A DNA stretch of 64,000 bases, taken from NCBI RefSeq assembly GCF_963675165.1, contig NC_087377.1:16844518-16908517 (forward strand). Direction: 5' to 3'. The stretch is from Halichondria panicea (lineage: Eukaryota > Porifera > Demospongiae > Suberitida > Halichondriidae). Shown here in pieces: positions 1 to 12,076 of this stretch; position 1 is the stretch's first letter, and every line of letters begins with the position of its first letter. The notes under the pieces were generated by a model. That model searched no databases, was not told where the DNA came from, and saw nothing but the letters and a program-made list of their open reading frames with translations. The position numbers and the translations under genes are program-made.

Positions 1-1072
1 AAGAATGGCTGAAAGGTGAAAAGAGACGCTGGGAAGATGTTGTCAAAGCTTTGTCAAGTCCTATCGTAGGCCACAGTGACATAGCCAATACCATCGAGAA
101 AGATCATCTACAGTCTACTGGTGCAAGCAATCCTACTGACGTGAAGTCAGAGGGTAAGCACTAGTTCAGCACTGAGGAATCACACATGATGCTTAGTTCG
201 TTAGCTGCTATAATATTCACCCCCCCCCCACACACACACACACACACACACACAATGTTCTACAGTTGACCAAAATCACCAGGATATCAATGAGGATTTG
301 ACTGTTTTTCTAGACCAACGACTTGGTAAAGGTGCATTTGGAGCAGTCTTCAAAGGCAGCTACAAGGGCGAGATTTGTGCAGTCAAAGTGCTGCTTCACG
401 ATGCTATGGAGATGCAGGCAAATATTCCAATCGGCAAAAGTGAAGAAGCTAGCAAAGCATTTGATCGTGAGTGTGAGTTTCTCAAGTCACTCCAGCACCC
501 AAACGTTGTTCTGTATTTGTCGACTGCTAAGCACCCCAAAACTGATGGTACAATCCTCGTTGTTGAGCTGATGGATTGCAATCTGAGATCCTATTTCTCT
601 GGCCTTGATGAAGAGTCCCTCACTAGCGAATGTGAAATTAGCCTCTCCAAAGACGTGGCTTGTGGTCTGGCCTACATTCACAGCAATAAAATTATCCACC
701 GTGACCTCTGTGGCGATAACGTCTTGCTGAAGCTTACACGACCAGTGCCTGTCGCAAAGATTTCTGACTTTGGCATGTCACGATTATACGATCCCTCCAA
801 GCTTAGCCACACCCTCACAGCCTTTGGTCACCGTATGGGGTATCTACCTCGCGAGGCGAATCGATTGGACAATGAGAACTACGATAATAGTGTGGATGTT
901 TTTTCCCTTGGGGCAATTATGGTGCAGATTGTTTGCAGACTGAAGACGGTTAAATCTGAAGAAGATCGATTATACCATGTTGCCAGGATCCCTCACACAC
1001 TCAGGTTAAGGAAGCTTATCGACAGTTGCTTGCAGGAAGACATGACGAGGAGACCATCTGCCAGGGACATCT
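1..1072 (+). CDS. Gene 1, 5' part: Death domain tail and tyrosine-kinase-like domain
   Basis: Exons are 1-153 (C-terminal half of a Death domain, cut by the window edge) and 266-1072 (807 nt, kinase). The Death domain tail shows the helix with WLKG, RRW and the SPIVGHSDIANTIEKDHLQS end found in the other copies. The first exon ends in phase 1 at GAG|G before GTAAGC; the acceptor is TTCTACAG. The kinase has a glycine loop GKGAFGAVFKG, the AVK lysine, the catalytic loop HRDLCGDN, DFG, and an APE-like PREA where the other copies have PLEA. All catalytic residues are present, so the kinase is expected to be active (family knowledge). It ends GACATCT|GTGAGT, exactly as in gene 4. The next exon lies 4.77 kb away because repeats filled the intron. 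Signalling by a Death-fold plus kinase protein is inferred; substrates are unknown. Confidence 0.85.
204..265 (+). repeat. C-run and (CA)n tract next to the kinase-exon acceptor
   Basis: A poly-C run followed by CA dinucleotides fills the end of the short Death-domain/kinase intron, just before the TTCTACAG acceptor at 265. Genes 3, 4 and 6 have the same arrangement with different tract lengths. Confidence 0.9.
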
Positions 1073-1490
1073 GTGAGTCAATTATAATTATGTGTTTTAC
1101 GTTTTAGCATAGATAGAGTGTAAGAGGGATTGGAAACGGCAATAGAACCGGATGAAACCATCCGTGTTTCGGATGTATGTATAATTATGATTAGGCTAGG
1201 CCACCGGGCTTGAATCGAGGCTATACCAAGGGTGACTGGCTATGAGTAGCAAGAATACAGAAGACAGGGCTGATGTCATGAGCAGCAAATTTGATCGCTC
1301 CTGCATACATACTGCATATGCTGTAGGGGAGAGCTTGTAGCATCATGGACCTCCTCTGAATCTCACTTTAGACACTATAGATAGGCTCTAAAGATAATTA
1401 TTATTATGCCTGTTGGCCATTTGGAAATATCAACTGTCTGTTGTTGGTCATTATGCCTCAAGGCGTAGCCGCACGAGGGATACAGTAAAG

Positions 1491-1988
1491 CAGAGATTGA
1501 AGAGTTAGAGGGATAGGAAACGGTTGGTATCTCAAGTAACATCTGCGCTACGCTGCGGTTTAATCGAGGCCATCACAACAATATCTATTTCTACACCCAG
1601 TGCATAATAAACTACAAGTAACTGTGCTTAGTCCGTGCAACTTACTTATATTTCAAGGTCTATATATACCTATTGTAGTAGTCATAACCAGCACGCTTAC
1701 ACGTTACATGTTCCAATAGCTCTAAAACAGCCTTGGGAACATTGGAAAGTCTCTTTTTACTGGGTGTGGTCAGTCATTAGCAAGTACTACACGTGGCTCA
1801 TGGACTAGGCGTGTTATAAATTGCTGAAAGAGATGATGTCTCGAGGAAACACAGCTTTGGGAGTTACCCGGCAAAAATTTGTTCATAGGGCGTAACGCGG
1901 ATAATTTTCGAGGCTCCACTGCAGATTCAATGTAAAATCATCACGTGCACCACTCCGTTTCCTATCCCTCTAACTCTTCAATCTATGG
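1491..1988. mobile_element. MITE R1 with about 28-bp terminal inverted repeats
   Basis: Left end reads ATTGAAGAGTTAGAGGGATA and the right end is its reverse complement. It splits R2, with TAAAGC repeated on both sides as a probable target duplication. A second copy in inverted orientation lies at 28186-28693, also inside an R2 copy. Non-coding. Confidence 0.75.
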
Positions 1989-2156
1989 GTAAAGCTGACT
2001 GTGTGTGTGTCTGTTCCAGCTGTAACTGCTCAACGATTGCAATGCGACGAAAGCTAACAGCTTCTATAGGCTTCTAGCCACGTTATCTTGGATTTTGATT
2101 CGTGGATTAGCAAACTAAAGCTTCTCGAGTTCTGGCTAGTTTGACTCACATTGAAG

Positions 2157-2491
2157 CAGTGGCGGATCCAGGAAAAATGAAAGGGGGGCTCCAAACTACG
2201 TGCTAGGGAAAATCCCATACTCAGCCAGGGGAAGTCCCATAATAGACTTGCGTAGAGCTAGCTAGCTGCCACGAACAGTCAACTAGCTAACCTAGGCTAA
2301 CCTGAACACTCCTTTGGCAGTTGGTGCATCAAAACAACAGGCACAATCATTGAATCAAATTACAATAGCTACAAAACTGATAAATAGCTAGCTGGTAGCT
2401 GTAGTAAAGCCACAATAGCCAAAATAGCTAGACTGAAAGGGGGGATCCGTGGCACCCGGTACCCTGGGATCTCCCCCTGGATCCACCACTG
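2157..2491. mobile_element. Nested hAT-like non-autonomous element
   Basis: The ends CAGTGGCGGATCCAGG and CCTGGATCCACCACTG form a 16-bp imperfect inverted repeat of the CAGTG type common in hAT elements. It interrupts the R2 sequence ACATTGAAGGCTG. A clean 8-bp target duplication cannot be read, so the family call is tentative. No ORF of note. Confidence 0.55.
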
Positions 2492-2893
2492 ACTGAAGGC
2501 TGTTGCAGTCTCTTCATAGCATCATCTGTTCGCACAAACTTTCTATGAGTTAGCCTTGCACTAAAGCGCTAGCTTTTTGTTAGCTACAAGACTCAGAAAA
2601 TATCTGTTAAAACAGCTAGCTAGCAGTAGCCATTTGTGAAATTGATCTCTTTGGACACACCCTTTAATTATTCCTGTGGATGTAATGCACATGCGCGCTC
2701 ATTCCCCATGTGTGAGAAAATAATATCCAAGATCCACAAGTCTTTTCTTCTTAAATATTATATACACTGAACTATACAGATCCTGGAAGAATCAATTTTC
2801 TTCTTTCTTGAGGTTCTGGTAAGCCACATAATACAACAATAGATGCATATGTAAATAAGTCTTTTCTTCTCAGTGACTTTATATAGATATTAA

Positions 2894-3760
2894 CCCTTTC
2901 CCGGCTTTAATTAAAACAAAATAATACAGAATAAATACATGTTTTTCTTTAAAAATCCATATCTTATGAACTATACATGAAATCACTCGTAACTATTTCC
3001 TACAGGTAGCCCAGATCCCGGGGGTACCATGACATCATCATCGTTATCTAGCAACTGACCACCCCCAACTAATTAGCGATTGTTTACAAACATTCACAAT
3101 TATGTACACAAACAATATTATACGAAGGCACAAAGTGACTATAGACACTAAGTAAGTGTTCTCAATGTTCTCACGGTGACATTGTTCGATCAGGATCTGC
3201 CGAAACTTCTCTGCGAGGTCGTATCAGCAGACGCCCTTTTCCCGGGAAACGTTCTTCACCTACACACACGTTTACAAGTTCAATGGTGGCTCATGATATC
3301 CACTGCTGTACTAACTAGCCTAAGCAAACCTATACTGAAGCTATCCTGAAGCTATCAGAATACAGTATGTTATACAAATGCTACTCTAGACTTACCAGAT
3401 CCAGAAACTTGGTCCAGCTCCTTCAGGCTCTTTATTTTTAGCTTGAGGTAGCTTCCTACCTAGCTATGATCCCAGTCACTGTCCTCTCACTCTACAAGGC
3501 CATAAGCATCGATATTCTCACTGTCTAGCAGCTCTAGAACCCCACTGAGGTTGTACTACGAAGATCTTGAAGTCATCATCAACGGTCACTTTTCTTTTGA
3601 CAGTACTGCACAAAGCGTACCTCGAAGCAAGATGTTGAAAATACCATGTGGAAGAGCAGCTTGTGCTGGTACCTACAGCGTGCGCATAGCTCCAGCACAG
3701 CAAATTTTTGAAAAATCTCGGTCCGCTGGACAACATATGTCGTCCAAAGCCGGGAAAGGG
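2894..3760. mobile_element. piggyBac-like non-autonomous element flanked by TTAA
   Basis: The left junction is TTAA-CCCTTTCCCGGC and the right junction GCCGGGAAAGGG-TTAA, a perfect terminal inverted repeat bordered by TTAA, the target preferred by piggyBac elements. About 867 bp, inserted in R2 at a site that reads CTTTAATATAAAATTC in the other copies. No transposase ORF; the 72-aa ORFs on both strands are not supported. Confidence 0.6.
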
Positions 3761-4209
3761 TTAATATAAAATTCATTATAGAAATAGAAACTACTATAAC
3801 ACTAATATACTTTTTGAGCGAAAGCATAACATGGCGAGAGGCATTTATTTAGCAAGCGAACGCTTGCAACACTCGTTATTATTGTGATATTTTTTGTGAA
3901 ATATAATCTGAATTGAACGTTGTGTGGAAAAGTTACAAAAATAACAAAAAAGACTTTCTTCTTCTTCTCACGTTCTTTTATGATTTTATATGGATCCCAT
4001 AATCTTTCTGAAGTTGTTTCTTTAATTCTTGCATTTTCCTGGTGATGTTGGAATTTGGGTCTTCAAGGCATACATGAACAGTCGACATGTTCAACGTTTA
4101 CCACTAAATTGAGCTAGGTGTAACTTCTCACAAGAGTGCATTCAGGTCATAGAAATAAGACATTACGATGAACCTATAACTAAAATGTGTGCAATTAGAA
4201 CCTCTTCAC

Positions 4210-5035
4210 TTCTACATAGAGGGTACAAATAAAGGCTGTCTGTAATCAGGACTGGACTGGACTTTGACCTGACTATATTGCAACACCAATTACATTCCTT
4301 TTCCTCATAATAATACCACAATGACAAATGATTGTAAAAACTTAACACATGTACATCTAGCTACATTACAAAACACCTACTGTGGCAAGAACAAAAATTA
4401 ATGCTTGCCTTTAGGTTTGCATGATGATGCATTGAAGAGCATGTTTAGCTTTCTGTATAGGAGGACAGGTAACTGGCCTAGCTGGTTGAGACCATGCTCT
4501 GTGCATACTCCTGTCCTACTTTCCATGAAGCCGTTGCACATACACACTTATCTTTTCTAGTAAACTATAAACCACAAACAAAACGGATGAGCATCCCCCC
4601 CGCTATTTAATTGTATCAGATCCGGTCGTAGTAGATACAAAGGATGCTCCTGTACAAGGAAAATCACTTGAAAAAGGTGCTGTTTCAGGAGGGGTTTGAA
4701 AAAAGGGCATAAATGTTTAGAGACACACTTGGGAAATATTTACTCACTGTAGATCTACCTGTAACGTTTCCTGCGTTTGTGTAATTTTCCCTACTTTGAG
4801 CCTATAAACAACAGTTCAATTGTCGTGCAAGCAAGAATGCTGCTTATCATTGTGTTCTTAATTATTGGGTATGTTTGTAATGTATAGCTAGATATCTATG
4901 TGGTAAAAGTATGTGTTTTTTGTTCATTGTTTACAATCATTTTGTCATTGTGGTCTTGTTATGTCAGGTCAAAGTCCAGTCCAGTCCAGTCCAGTAGTCC
5001 AATAGTCCAGTCCACTGATTACAGACTGCCTACAA
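4210..5035. repeat. Foldback element with GTCTGTAATCAG ends
   Basis: GGCTGTCTGTAATCAGGACT followed by ACTGGACTTTGACCTGAC near 4224-4276 is matched in reverse complement at about 4966-5030, where the GTCCA unit is reiterated (CAGTCCAGTCCAGTCCAG). The 690-bp interior has no supported gene. Confidence 0.6.
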
Positions 5036-5842
5036 TAAACACATAAATCAATTAGTGTATACATGTAGTTGACTTGAAAGCAGCAACGAACGTTTTTCAA
5101 TCAACACCATTGTGGCTCATTACAATCACTACTTTGAAACACTATTATATTATACTTCTTCTAGGCTAAAGATTATTTAAACTCTGGTTCTAGAAAGAAA
5201 AAGCATATAAAAACTCACCGAAGTGTTGTAGGATTGTCTTGAAACTCAAACTTGGACAAATTCACAACTAATTGTTGTGTTCGTGCACCGAGCAGCGTGC
5301 GGCAGTTCAAGATTAAGATTAATAACATTCCACCATAGATCAAAAGACAGTATGCACAAAGCATAGAGACGGTAAATACTAAGACAACAAAGACAGTGGA
5401 GCAGAGGCTCCTATACACAAAGGGCGCTGCTAGGAGCAGGCCGCCAGGCTAGAGCACAAAGCAATAAGATAGACCTATACAAAAGAAGTGTTAACTAGGT
5501 AAGACTCATGCATGTACCATTAAATAGAACACAGGAAATATTAAGGACAGGAAATGACTAAGTGATAACTAGCTAGCAAAGTCGAAAACTAGAGGTTCAA
5601 CTTCAGAAGCTGGAGAAGAGGAGTTTTAGCATGGTTTTAGTTGCTGCTAGAGGTTAACTCCCACTTCCTATTGCACTCTGAACCGAAACGCGGATGGTTC
5701 AAGAGGCAATAATGTAGAAGTCATTGTGATCCTGTTTCCAATCCCTCATACTACTCTATATAATTATGGTTTTAGCTAACACCAACCCCCTAATTCTAAC
5801 AAAAAAATCATTTAATGTTGATATCGATTTCTTTTACTTTAG

Positions 5843-7896
5843 ATGCTGACCTGACAAGTGGCTCGGACACAGTGGAGGCAACAAAGAGGGAATCAAAGGA
5901 CACTCAACCAGTCAAGAACGTGCGTACATGTAGTGTGTGAATGAGATTCCCACAGCAACAATAGTATTGTACCTTAACATGCATGGATGCTGTTTCATGT
6001 GTTAAGCCGTAACTACACATCCGTTTGAGTGTGTCTATAACTAGGGGTACACATGGTGCAATCCTCGCTCAGCATAAAATTTTGCTTGACGTCGTTTAAA
6101 TTAATGTAAAGATGTTGTAATAATTGCCACGTAAGAAAGCTAGGTTTGTGTATTCAATAAAGACAGTGTAGAACCTCTTTGTGAGATCCAAAGCGGGCCA
6201 GAGAGTCTTGTGTTGATGCATGTACACTACATAATTATTGTGAGAAGAGTAGGGTAGAGAAGTAGCTAGATCTAGCTGGAGATGTTTGTGTAATGATCGT
6301 TTTTGTGGCGGATCATCACGGTAAGAACCATAGTTGAAGTAAGTTCACGGTTAACGGCCGTGCAGAGCTTCACTATGGGATGAGAAGTCGTTTGGAGAGT
6401 ATAGCGTTGATGTAGAGTACCTGTGCTGAGTTTAGAGCGAAACCGCTTGACTGGAGAGCAACTGGAGCTAGATCTAGTTTTAATCGACCAACCACCACCA
6501 CCACTACCACCACTACCACTACCACTACCACCACCACTACGACCGTTGATCTCGATTGAACCTAGCACGATTATAGCCTCGCTTCGCTCGGAATTATGTA
6601 CTTCATTTAGCGGAAGTTGTTGCTTGTTCTCGTTTTGTTGTAGAAAATTATATTCACGTCTGTGTTTTAATTGGAAGATTTTTTCCCCTGTACAGGCACA
6701 CAAAGAACAGATTAAGCACAAAGATGCTGAGCTGGACAGGAGAGACGCCATCATTAAACAGCAGAGACAGGCGAGACAAAATGCATTATATTGCTGAGCT
6801 ACATGGTATATACCTAAAGCTTTGATTCGTACATTCTATTAGAAGACTGCATGGTTGTCGTCGCCTTTTAAGCTAATAAATACAGAAAGTGATTTAGTGT
6901 GCATGCAATTATTGCTACAAGTAACACTCGCTTGTTAGTAGACACTATCCTAATTACACTCATTCATTATTCAGGGTCCCCCTCCCAGAGAGTCGAGACC
7001 TCCACTCACTCTGAAATGGAGAAGAGGAAAAGACATGCCAATCAAGATGGGATACTCAGTACAGAGTGTTGTTATCGGTGACACGGTGTATGTTGGTGGA
7101 AGTGGTGCAGACAATGATCGTGACTCGTGTACAGTGATGAAGCTCGAGCAAGATCAATGGACCAAACTAGCACAGTATACTGCCAAGTGGTTCGCTATGA
7201 CATCACTCGCTAGTCGACTAGTGCTGGTGGGAGGGTATGATTCAAGAAACTACAAACTCACCAATCAACTTGCAGTATTTGAGTCAGAGGAATGGACTCA
7301 CCCGTACCCACCAATGAACATTGCTCGTTTTTCCTCAACAGCTGTCTCCTTCAACAACCACATCATTGTAGCTGGTGGGCATGATGATAAAGGACGTACC
7401 TCCTCTGTGGAGGTGTTGGACGTGGCATCAAGAAGATGGTACATTGCTCAGTCACTACCTAACCCACGATCAGCTGAACTCGACTCTCATAGGAAACACC
7501 CTCTACCTAATGGGAGGGTGGGCTCACACTTGGGCAACCAAGACAGTGCACCACGTCGACCTCAATGAACTCATTACAAAGGCCCTTTCCAACCTGGTCA
7601 CACCCACTCTCTGGCAGACCTTACCGGAAGTACCACTCGTATGGCCAGCTCCTCTCAGTATTGGGGGGTCACTATTAGCCGTTGGTGGAACAGGCGACAG
7701 AAGAGGCAACCCAAGTTCATCGATCCACCTCTACCAGCCTGACACCAGGAGGTGGGTGAAAGTGGGAGACCTGCCTACTGCACGATACGGCTGCACATGC
7801 TCAGTACTTCCTAGTGGAGAGGTCATTGTAGCTGGAGGACGAACAGAACTATCTAAACGTATTCAAACTGTGGATTTCTTTTCTATAAGTGATTAG
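5843..7896 (+). pseudogene. Gene 1, 3' part: hinge, coiled coil and frameshifted Kelch propeller
   Basis: Exons: 5843-5919 (hinge, SDTVEATKRESKD), 6696-6770 (25-residue coil with HKDAELDRRDAII), and 6975-7896 (Kelch). The coil exon is followed by GCGAGAC where genes 2, 4 and 5 have GTGAGAC, so this copy needs a GC-AG intron. The Kelch frame from 6975 shows blade motifs VYVGG, LVLVGG and IIVAGG, then breaks. CGATCAGCTGAACTCGAC lacks 2 nt relative to the other copies (near 7472-7482), giving a stop at 7568. The remaining three blades (LYLMGG, LLAVGG, VIVAGG) continue in another frame to 7896. The rest of the sequence is undamaged, so the break is recent or an assembly error. Confidence 0.8.
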
Positions 7897-8029
7897 TTAT
7901 TTTGTAGTTTCTCTTTGTAATGTAGCATTGTTCAATGATCGATCTTGATGCTTTTTTATCGTGTTGAAAAGAACTTTTTTAGATATTATAATTAGCCGTT
8001 CATCAAAATTTTATGACATGAAGTGGTAC

Positions 8030-8240
8030 CAAGGGCGTATAAAAGAAGAGAGGGCATGCAACTCCTATATGAGCAGAGTTCAAATGTGGGCGGATGAATG
8101 TGCATGACTGTGCATGAAATGAAATTTCTATTTTTAGCACTTCATGCAAATGCACACATTCCTCCGCCCACGTTTGAACTCTGCTAGCTACGTGTACTGA
8201 TAGTGGAGTTGCATGCCCTCTCTTCTTTTATATGCCCTTG
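8030..8240. mobile_element. 211-bp foldback element with 7-bp target duplication
   Basis: Arms CAAGGGCGTATAAAAGAAGA and its near reverse complement, then GAGTTCAAATGTGGGCGGA and its match. GTGGTAC occurs on both sides (8023-8029 and 8241-8247). The equivalent spot near 57764 has a single GTGGTAC. Non-coding. Confidence 0.75.
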
Positions 8241-8308
8241 GTGGTACGTTATACGTACATATTTAATTTTTTTGCCGGAATGACTACAAAAACAGACAAA
8301 TTACAGTC

Positions 8309-8430
8309 TCGTAACAAGTTCAGGTCCTTGGTTGGGGTCTTGTCCGAGGGTAGGGTGACGCCTTCTCCCAGAATCCAAAGTCTATCTCCTCTTCCGAGTC
8401 AGACAGTGAGGGGTGGGGCTGGCTCGGGAA
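8309..8430 (-). pseudogene. Decayed last exon of an unidentified acidic gene, copy 1
   Basis: In the best copy (57832-57950) this exon reads SDSEEEIDFGFWEKA and ends PTKDLNLL plus stop. Here one C is missing after GAGAAGGCGTC, shifting the frame, and the terminal TGA is CGA. Family not recognised. Confidence 0.5.
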
Positions 8431-8622
8431 CTGAGGGGTTAAAGAATCACATGGTCATAGTCATACTGAGTGGAAGTTTGAGGGCTTAGGAAGTAAGGAG
8501 TGAGAAAATCACATGATAATAGTAGCTATAATTTATACTGGCTAAATGCAAAATGGCTCAACTATGATAAAAGGGACACCACACACAACACATGTACTGG
8601 TATACAATATGTACGTACTTAC

Positions 8623-8746
8623 ATTATGAATACTAGAATAATCGTAAGAGTCAGTTAAAGTGATACCTTTTGTGGAGGGTGAGAGCTGCTGAGCTTTGGC
8701 ACTCTCCAGGAACTTGTCAAAGTCCTCCTCGTCCTGAGTCAGTGTT
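8623..8746 (-). CDS. Exon of the same unidentified gene (TLTQDEEDFDKFLES)
   Basis: 124-nt open segment with acceptor CTACAG and donor AAT|GTAAGTACG on the - strand. It reads TLTQDEEDFDKFLESAKAQ and then a Ser/Tyr-rich stretch. A near-identical copy is at 58134-58257. It can be spliced in phase to the acidic FGFWEKA exon downstream if acceptor CCCGAG is used. Upstream exons are not certain. Function unknown. Confidence 0.5.
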
Positions 8747-10828
8747 CTGTAGCCAGGATAAACAAGACATGGACACATTCAAACTGGTAGTGTGATGAAG
8801 GGTCTGGTACACGTACTGTACAATGTCATGTACAAATATTGTGAACTAGTGTTCTCAATTGACACACGTTTCCCTGTACACACCTAAACTGCATACTGAA
8901 GCATACCTTGTATACAAGTGCATGTACATACAGACTAGTAAGCATGCTAGGTTCCCATTCTGTGTACTGTACATTCAATAGTACACAGTGGACTCATTGC
9001 ACTGCATAACTACACATTATACACACGTACTTTGTTCTTGATGAAGGTTCTTCTCAATGCCAGCTAATGGTTAGCTCATGCACAAGCAGTCCATTACCAG
9101 GCCAACTTTCGAGGAAGTGCGGCTTGAGATGGAGGCTAGGCTGCACATAATTATAATGGGCGTGGTTTATATATAAATGGGGGTGGCTATGTTCACAACA
9201 AATTTTATTTTATGTTCACTGAATAAGACACAAATATCATGTATAAAAACTATATATACTTAATAATACTGACAATGTAGCTATAGTAAGTGAAGGAGAG
9301 ATTACTAAAAAACACACGTTAAAACTAGAACAGTATAAACAGTCCACAATTATAATATACTGTACACTACTGTTGAGAGGATTGGTCCACCGTTTCCATA
9401 GACATTGAATCTTGCCCGGGGCTACCAGCACTTGAGTTGCTTGTGAGCACATTCTGAGCCAGAATCAGAGTGTTGAGCAGACTAGCAGCAGCCGCGGCAG
9501 AGAGACCACCACCACCACCACCGCCATTGTTGTTGGCTTGTGACAGCATGGAGGATTTCGGTACAGGAGTGGACGGAGAAGTGGTCGTGCTCGCAATAGA
9601 GGATAGAGTTTGTACGAGTGAGCTTAAGAGTGGTGTGTTTGGATTAGAGGCTCCAGTCGGCAGCGATGATTGTAAGAGAGGAGAGAATTGTGACGAAGCT
9701 GACAAGTGCATAGGTTGTGCTTGCGAAGGTGTCAGGCTGGAGACAATGCCACCAAGTTGTTGTAGGGATGAGATAGAACTTGGTGTTTGGTTCTGTGCCA
9801 GTGAGGTCAACAGAGGGCTGTTGGTGAGGTTCTGTGCCAGGGATAGTAGTAGTTGCTGTGCTGCTACATTGTTAGTTTGTTGTGTGGATTGTTGTGGAGG
9901 GGAGACAGAAGTGGTCGGTGGTGAGTGGGTCACTACTGTGTTGAGGAGACTCTGGGCCAGAGGAGAGTTTAGAAGTTGCTGGTTAGGTTGCTTTTGACCA
10001 GAAGAGGCAGCTGCATCGATTCCAAACTCATAATCTGTGCTCGAAGAAATGCGTTCTCTTTCTCTAGGACTTGGATCTGGTTTTGAAGCATTGCTAAAGC
10101 GTTGGTTGATTTCTCTGCGATTTTGGCACTGGCTGTGAGTTGTTCGTTTTAAAACACGAGCTCTTTCAAGTAGTCCACTGTCTTGTCCAGTACCGTTCCC
10201 TTGCTGTACACATACTGCAGTCAGGGAAACATGACGTGAGGGTGAGACATGTACGTGGAGATAACAAAAAAACATACTTAGTTGCTGTTAAAAAATAGCA
10301 ACTTTATTTTATGAGCAACTAACTACATGTGTTATATACGATGGCCTCTGCTGGATTCTATGCTACTACTAACATAACACTGGGCTCTACACTAATGCAT
10401 GCTTAAAAAAGCTTAGCAATAATATTAAGAAATTTAGGCTTAAAAAAAACCAAGTTAGTAGTTATTTCGATGGCTTTCAATAGTACTTTAGTATACACAT
10501 GAACAGACACACACACTCACCCCGACAAAGGAACCGGTATAGTTGCGTCTTTCTTCTGACAAGCAAACACTATCTGAGCCAGTATCTTGATGAGCTCGTT
10601 GATCCTGTCCCGACGCCGACGCTCAACTGGGCGTGGGAAGAACAACAACAACTGGTAATTATCGTGCTTAGGGCATGTACAATGAAGCTGAGCCAATTGG
10701 CAAAATGAATGAACCTTGACCTCACACACACACACGTACACCACTGTACAGTATAAAAACCAAGGCATAATTAATAATTAAGAATGCGTTTACAGCATTA
10801 GATAGCCTCTACAAAACAAGTTATTAGC

Positions 10829-11662
10829 TATGCCTCGAGGCGTAGCCGCACGAGAGATACGGTAAAGCTGACTGTGTGTGTGTGTGTCTGTCTGTCTGTC
10901 TGTCTGTGTGTGTATTCCAGCTATAACTGCTCAACGGTTGCAATGCGACGAAAACTAACAGCTTCTATAGGCTTCTAGCCACGTTCTCTTGGATTTTGAT
11001 TCTTGGATTAGCAAACTAAAGCTTCTTTCTCGAGTTATGGCTAGTTTGACTCACATTGAAGGCTGTTGCAGTCTCTTCAGAATCTTTCATAGCATCATCT
11101 GTCCGCACAAACTTTCTATTCAACATATGAGTTAGCCTTGCACTAAAGCGCTAGCTTTTTGTTAGCTACAATACTCAGAAAATATCTGTTAAAACAGCTA
11201 GCTAGCAGTAGCCATTTATCTCTTTGGACACACCCTTTAATTATTCCTGTGGATGTAATGCGCATGCGCGCTCATTTCCCACGTTGTGATATCCAAGATC
11301 CAAATCCAGATTCTCCTGGCAGAATCATCTTTGTCTTGAGGGCCTGGTATTAGCCACAAAACACTACCATATAACAATATAGATAACAATATGCATGTAC
11401 ACAGGTCTTTTCTTCTTAGATATTATATACACTGAACTACAGATACTGGAAGAATCAATTTTCTTCTTTCTTGAGGTCCTGGTAAGCCACATAATACAAT
11501 AAATAACAACAATAGATGCATGTAAATAAGTCTTTTCTTCTCAGTGACTTTATATAGATAAGCTAACTTTAATATAAAATTCATTATAGATAACACTCTA
11601 ATACTTTTGAGCGAAAGCAAAAACATGGCGAGAGGCATTAGCACAGCGCCAGCTTGAACACT
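10829..11662 (+). repeat. R2 element inside an intron of USF copy A
   Basis: Runs from CTATGCCTCGAGGCGTAGCC to about CCAGCTTGAACAC. USF copy C has the same insertion (59836-60654). Copy B has the empty site, CATTAG joined to TTTTAGAAGTGG near 45435. A TAG on each side may be the target duplication. It includes a (TG)n/(TCTG)n tract near 10873-10913. Confidence 0.75.
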
Positions 11663-11894
11663 AGTTTTAGAAGTGGCAGATTTGATGTTAAAGCTTCGTA
11701 ACTGTACTTTGTGGGAAATGCTTCTATTTGATTATGACCACGTACGTACATGTACATCTGTTGTACACTCTAACTTTCAGTATTGAATTTGCAGCACCTT
11801 CATTGTGTGTAGCCTTCCTCTGAGCTTCCCTGTTGGCCGCCATATCCCCAGACCTGCAAACCAACCACCATAATAACAACACTCCTCACAGTTA

Positions 11895-12076
11895 CCGTAT
11901 TACTAGAATGTTTACGAGCATAATTATGCGAATTTTTAAACAATAAAATTGTAAAACCTAATTTTGGGTAAATACACACGATCCTTGCCAGAACGCAATA
12001 GTTAGATCGCAAAGGGTTGCTGATTTGGCTGATTCGCAAAGGTTTTTTACCAACAGCAAATATTCTAGTAATACGG
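11895..12076. mobile_element. 182-bp MITE with TA target duplication (Tc1/mariner-like)
   Basis: Ends CCGTATTACTAGAATGTT and AATATTCTAGTAATACGG are inverted repeats bordered by TA. The same insertion is present in copies B (45666-45864) and C (60883-61065), so it predates the USF duplications. Confidence 0.7.

Larger units (their letters stand above)
1449..3862 (+). repeat. Interspersed element (family R2) carrying three nested insertions
   Basis: Starts near TGCCTCAAGGCGTAGCCGCA and ends near the GCGAGAGGCATT segment. The family recurs at 10829-11662 and 59836-60654 (same strand) and at 27530-28810 (opposite strand). Compared with the 10.8-kb copy, this one is interrupted by an inverted-repeat element (1491-1988), a CAGTGGCGGATCC-ended element (2157-2491) and a TTAA-flanked element (2894-3760). 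No transposase ORF is visible. Confidence 0.75.
1073..5842 (+). other. Expanded intron of gene 1 filled with nested repeats
   Basis: The corresponding intron of gene 4 is 96 nt (48687-48782). Here it is about 4.77 kb, yet both ends still match gene 4 (donor GTGAGTCAATTATAATTATG; acceptor side TTTCTTTTACTTTAG). The extra DNA holds several inverted-repeat elements listed separately. 3863-4205 and 5040-5842 show no gene I can support; the short ORFs there look fortuitous. Confidence 0.8.

Noticed and set aside
6272-6797. 160-aa minus ORF and 124-aa plus ORF with poly-Gly/poly-Pro
   Set aside because: They overlap on opposite strands across a simple (CCACTA)n-like repeat in the intron before the coil exon; only the end of the plus ORF is the real coil exon.
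9470-9997. 175-aa + strand ORF rich in Cys
   Set aside because: It is the antisense of the Gln/Ser-rich C-terminal exon of USF copy A; low-complexity sequence keeps several frames open.
10128-10152. 25-nt GT-AG micro-intron that would remove the stop in USF copy A
   Set aside because: Removing GTGTTTTAAAACGAACAACT and CACAG leads to another stop within about 13 codons, so it does not rescue the zipper.
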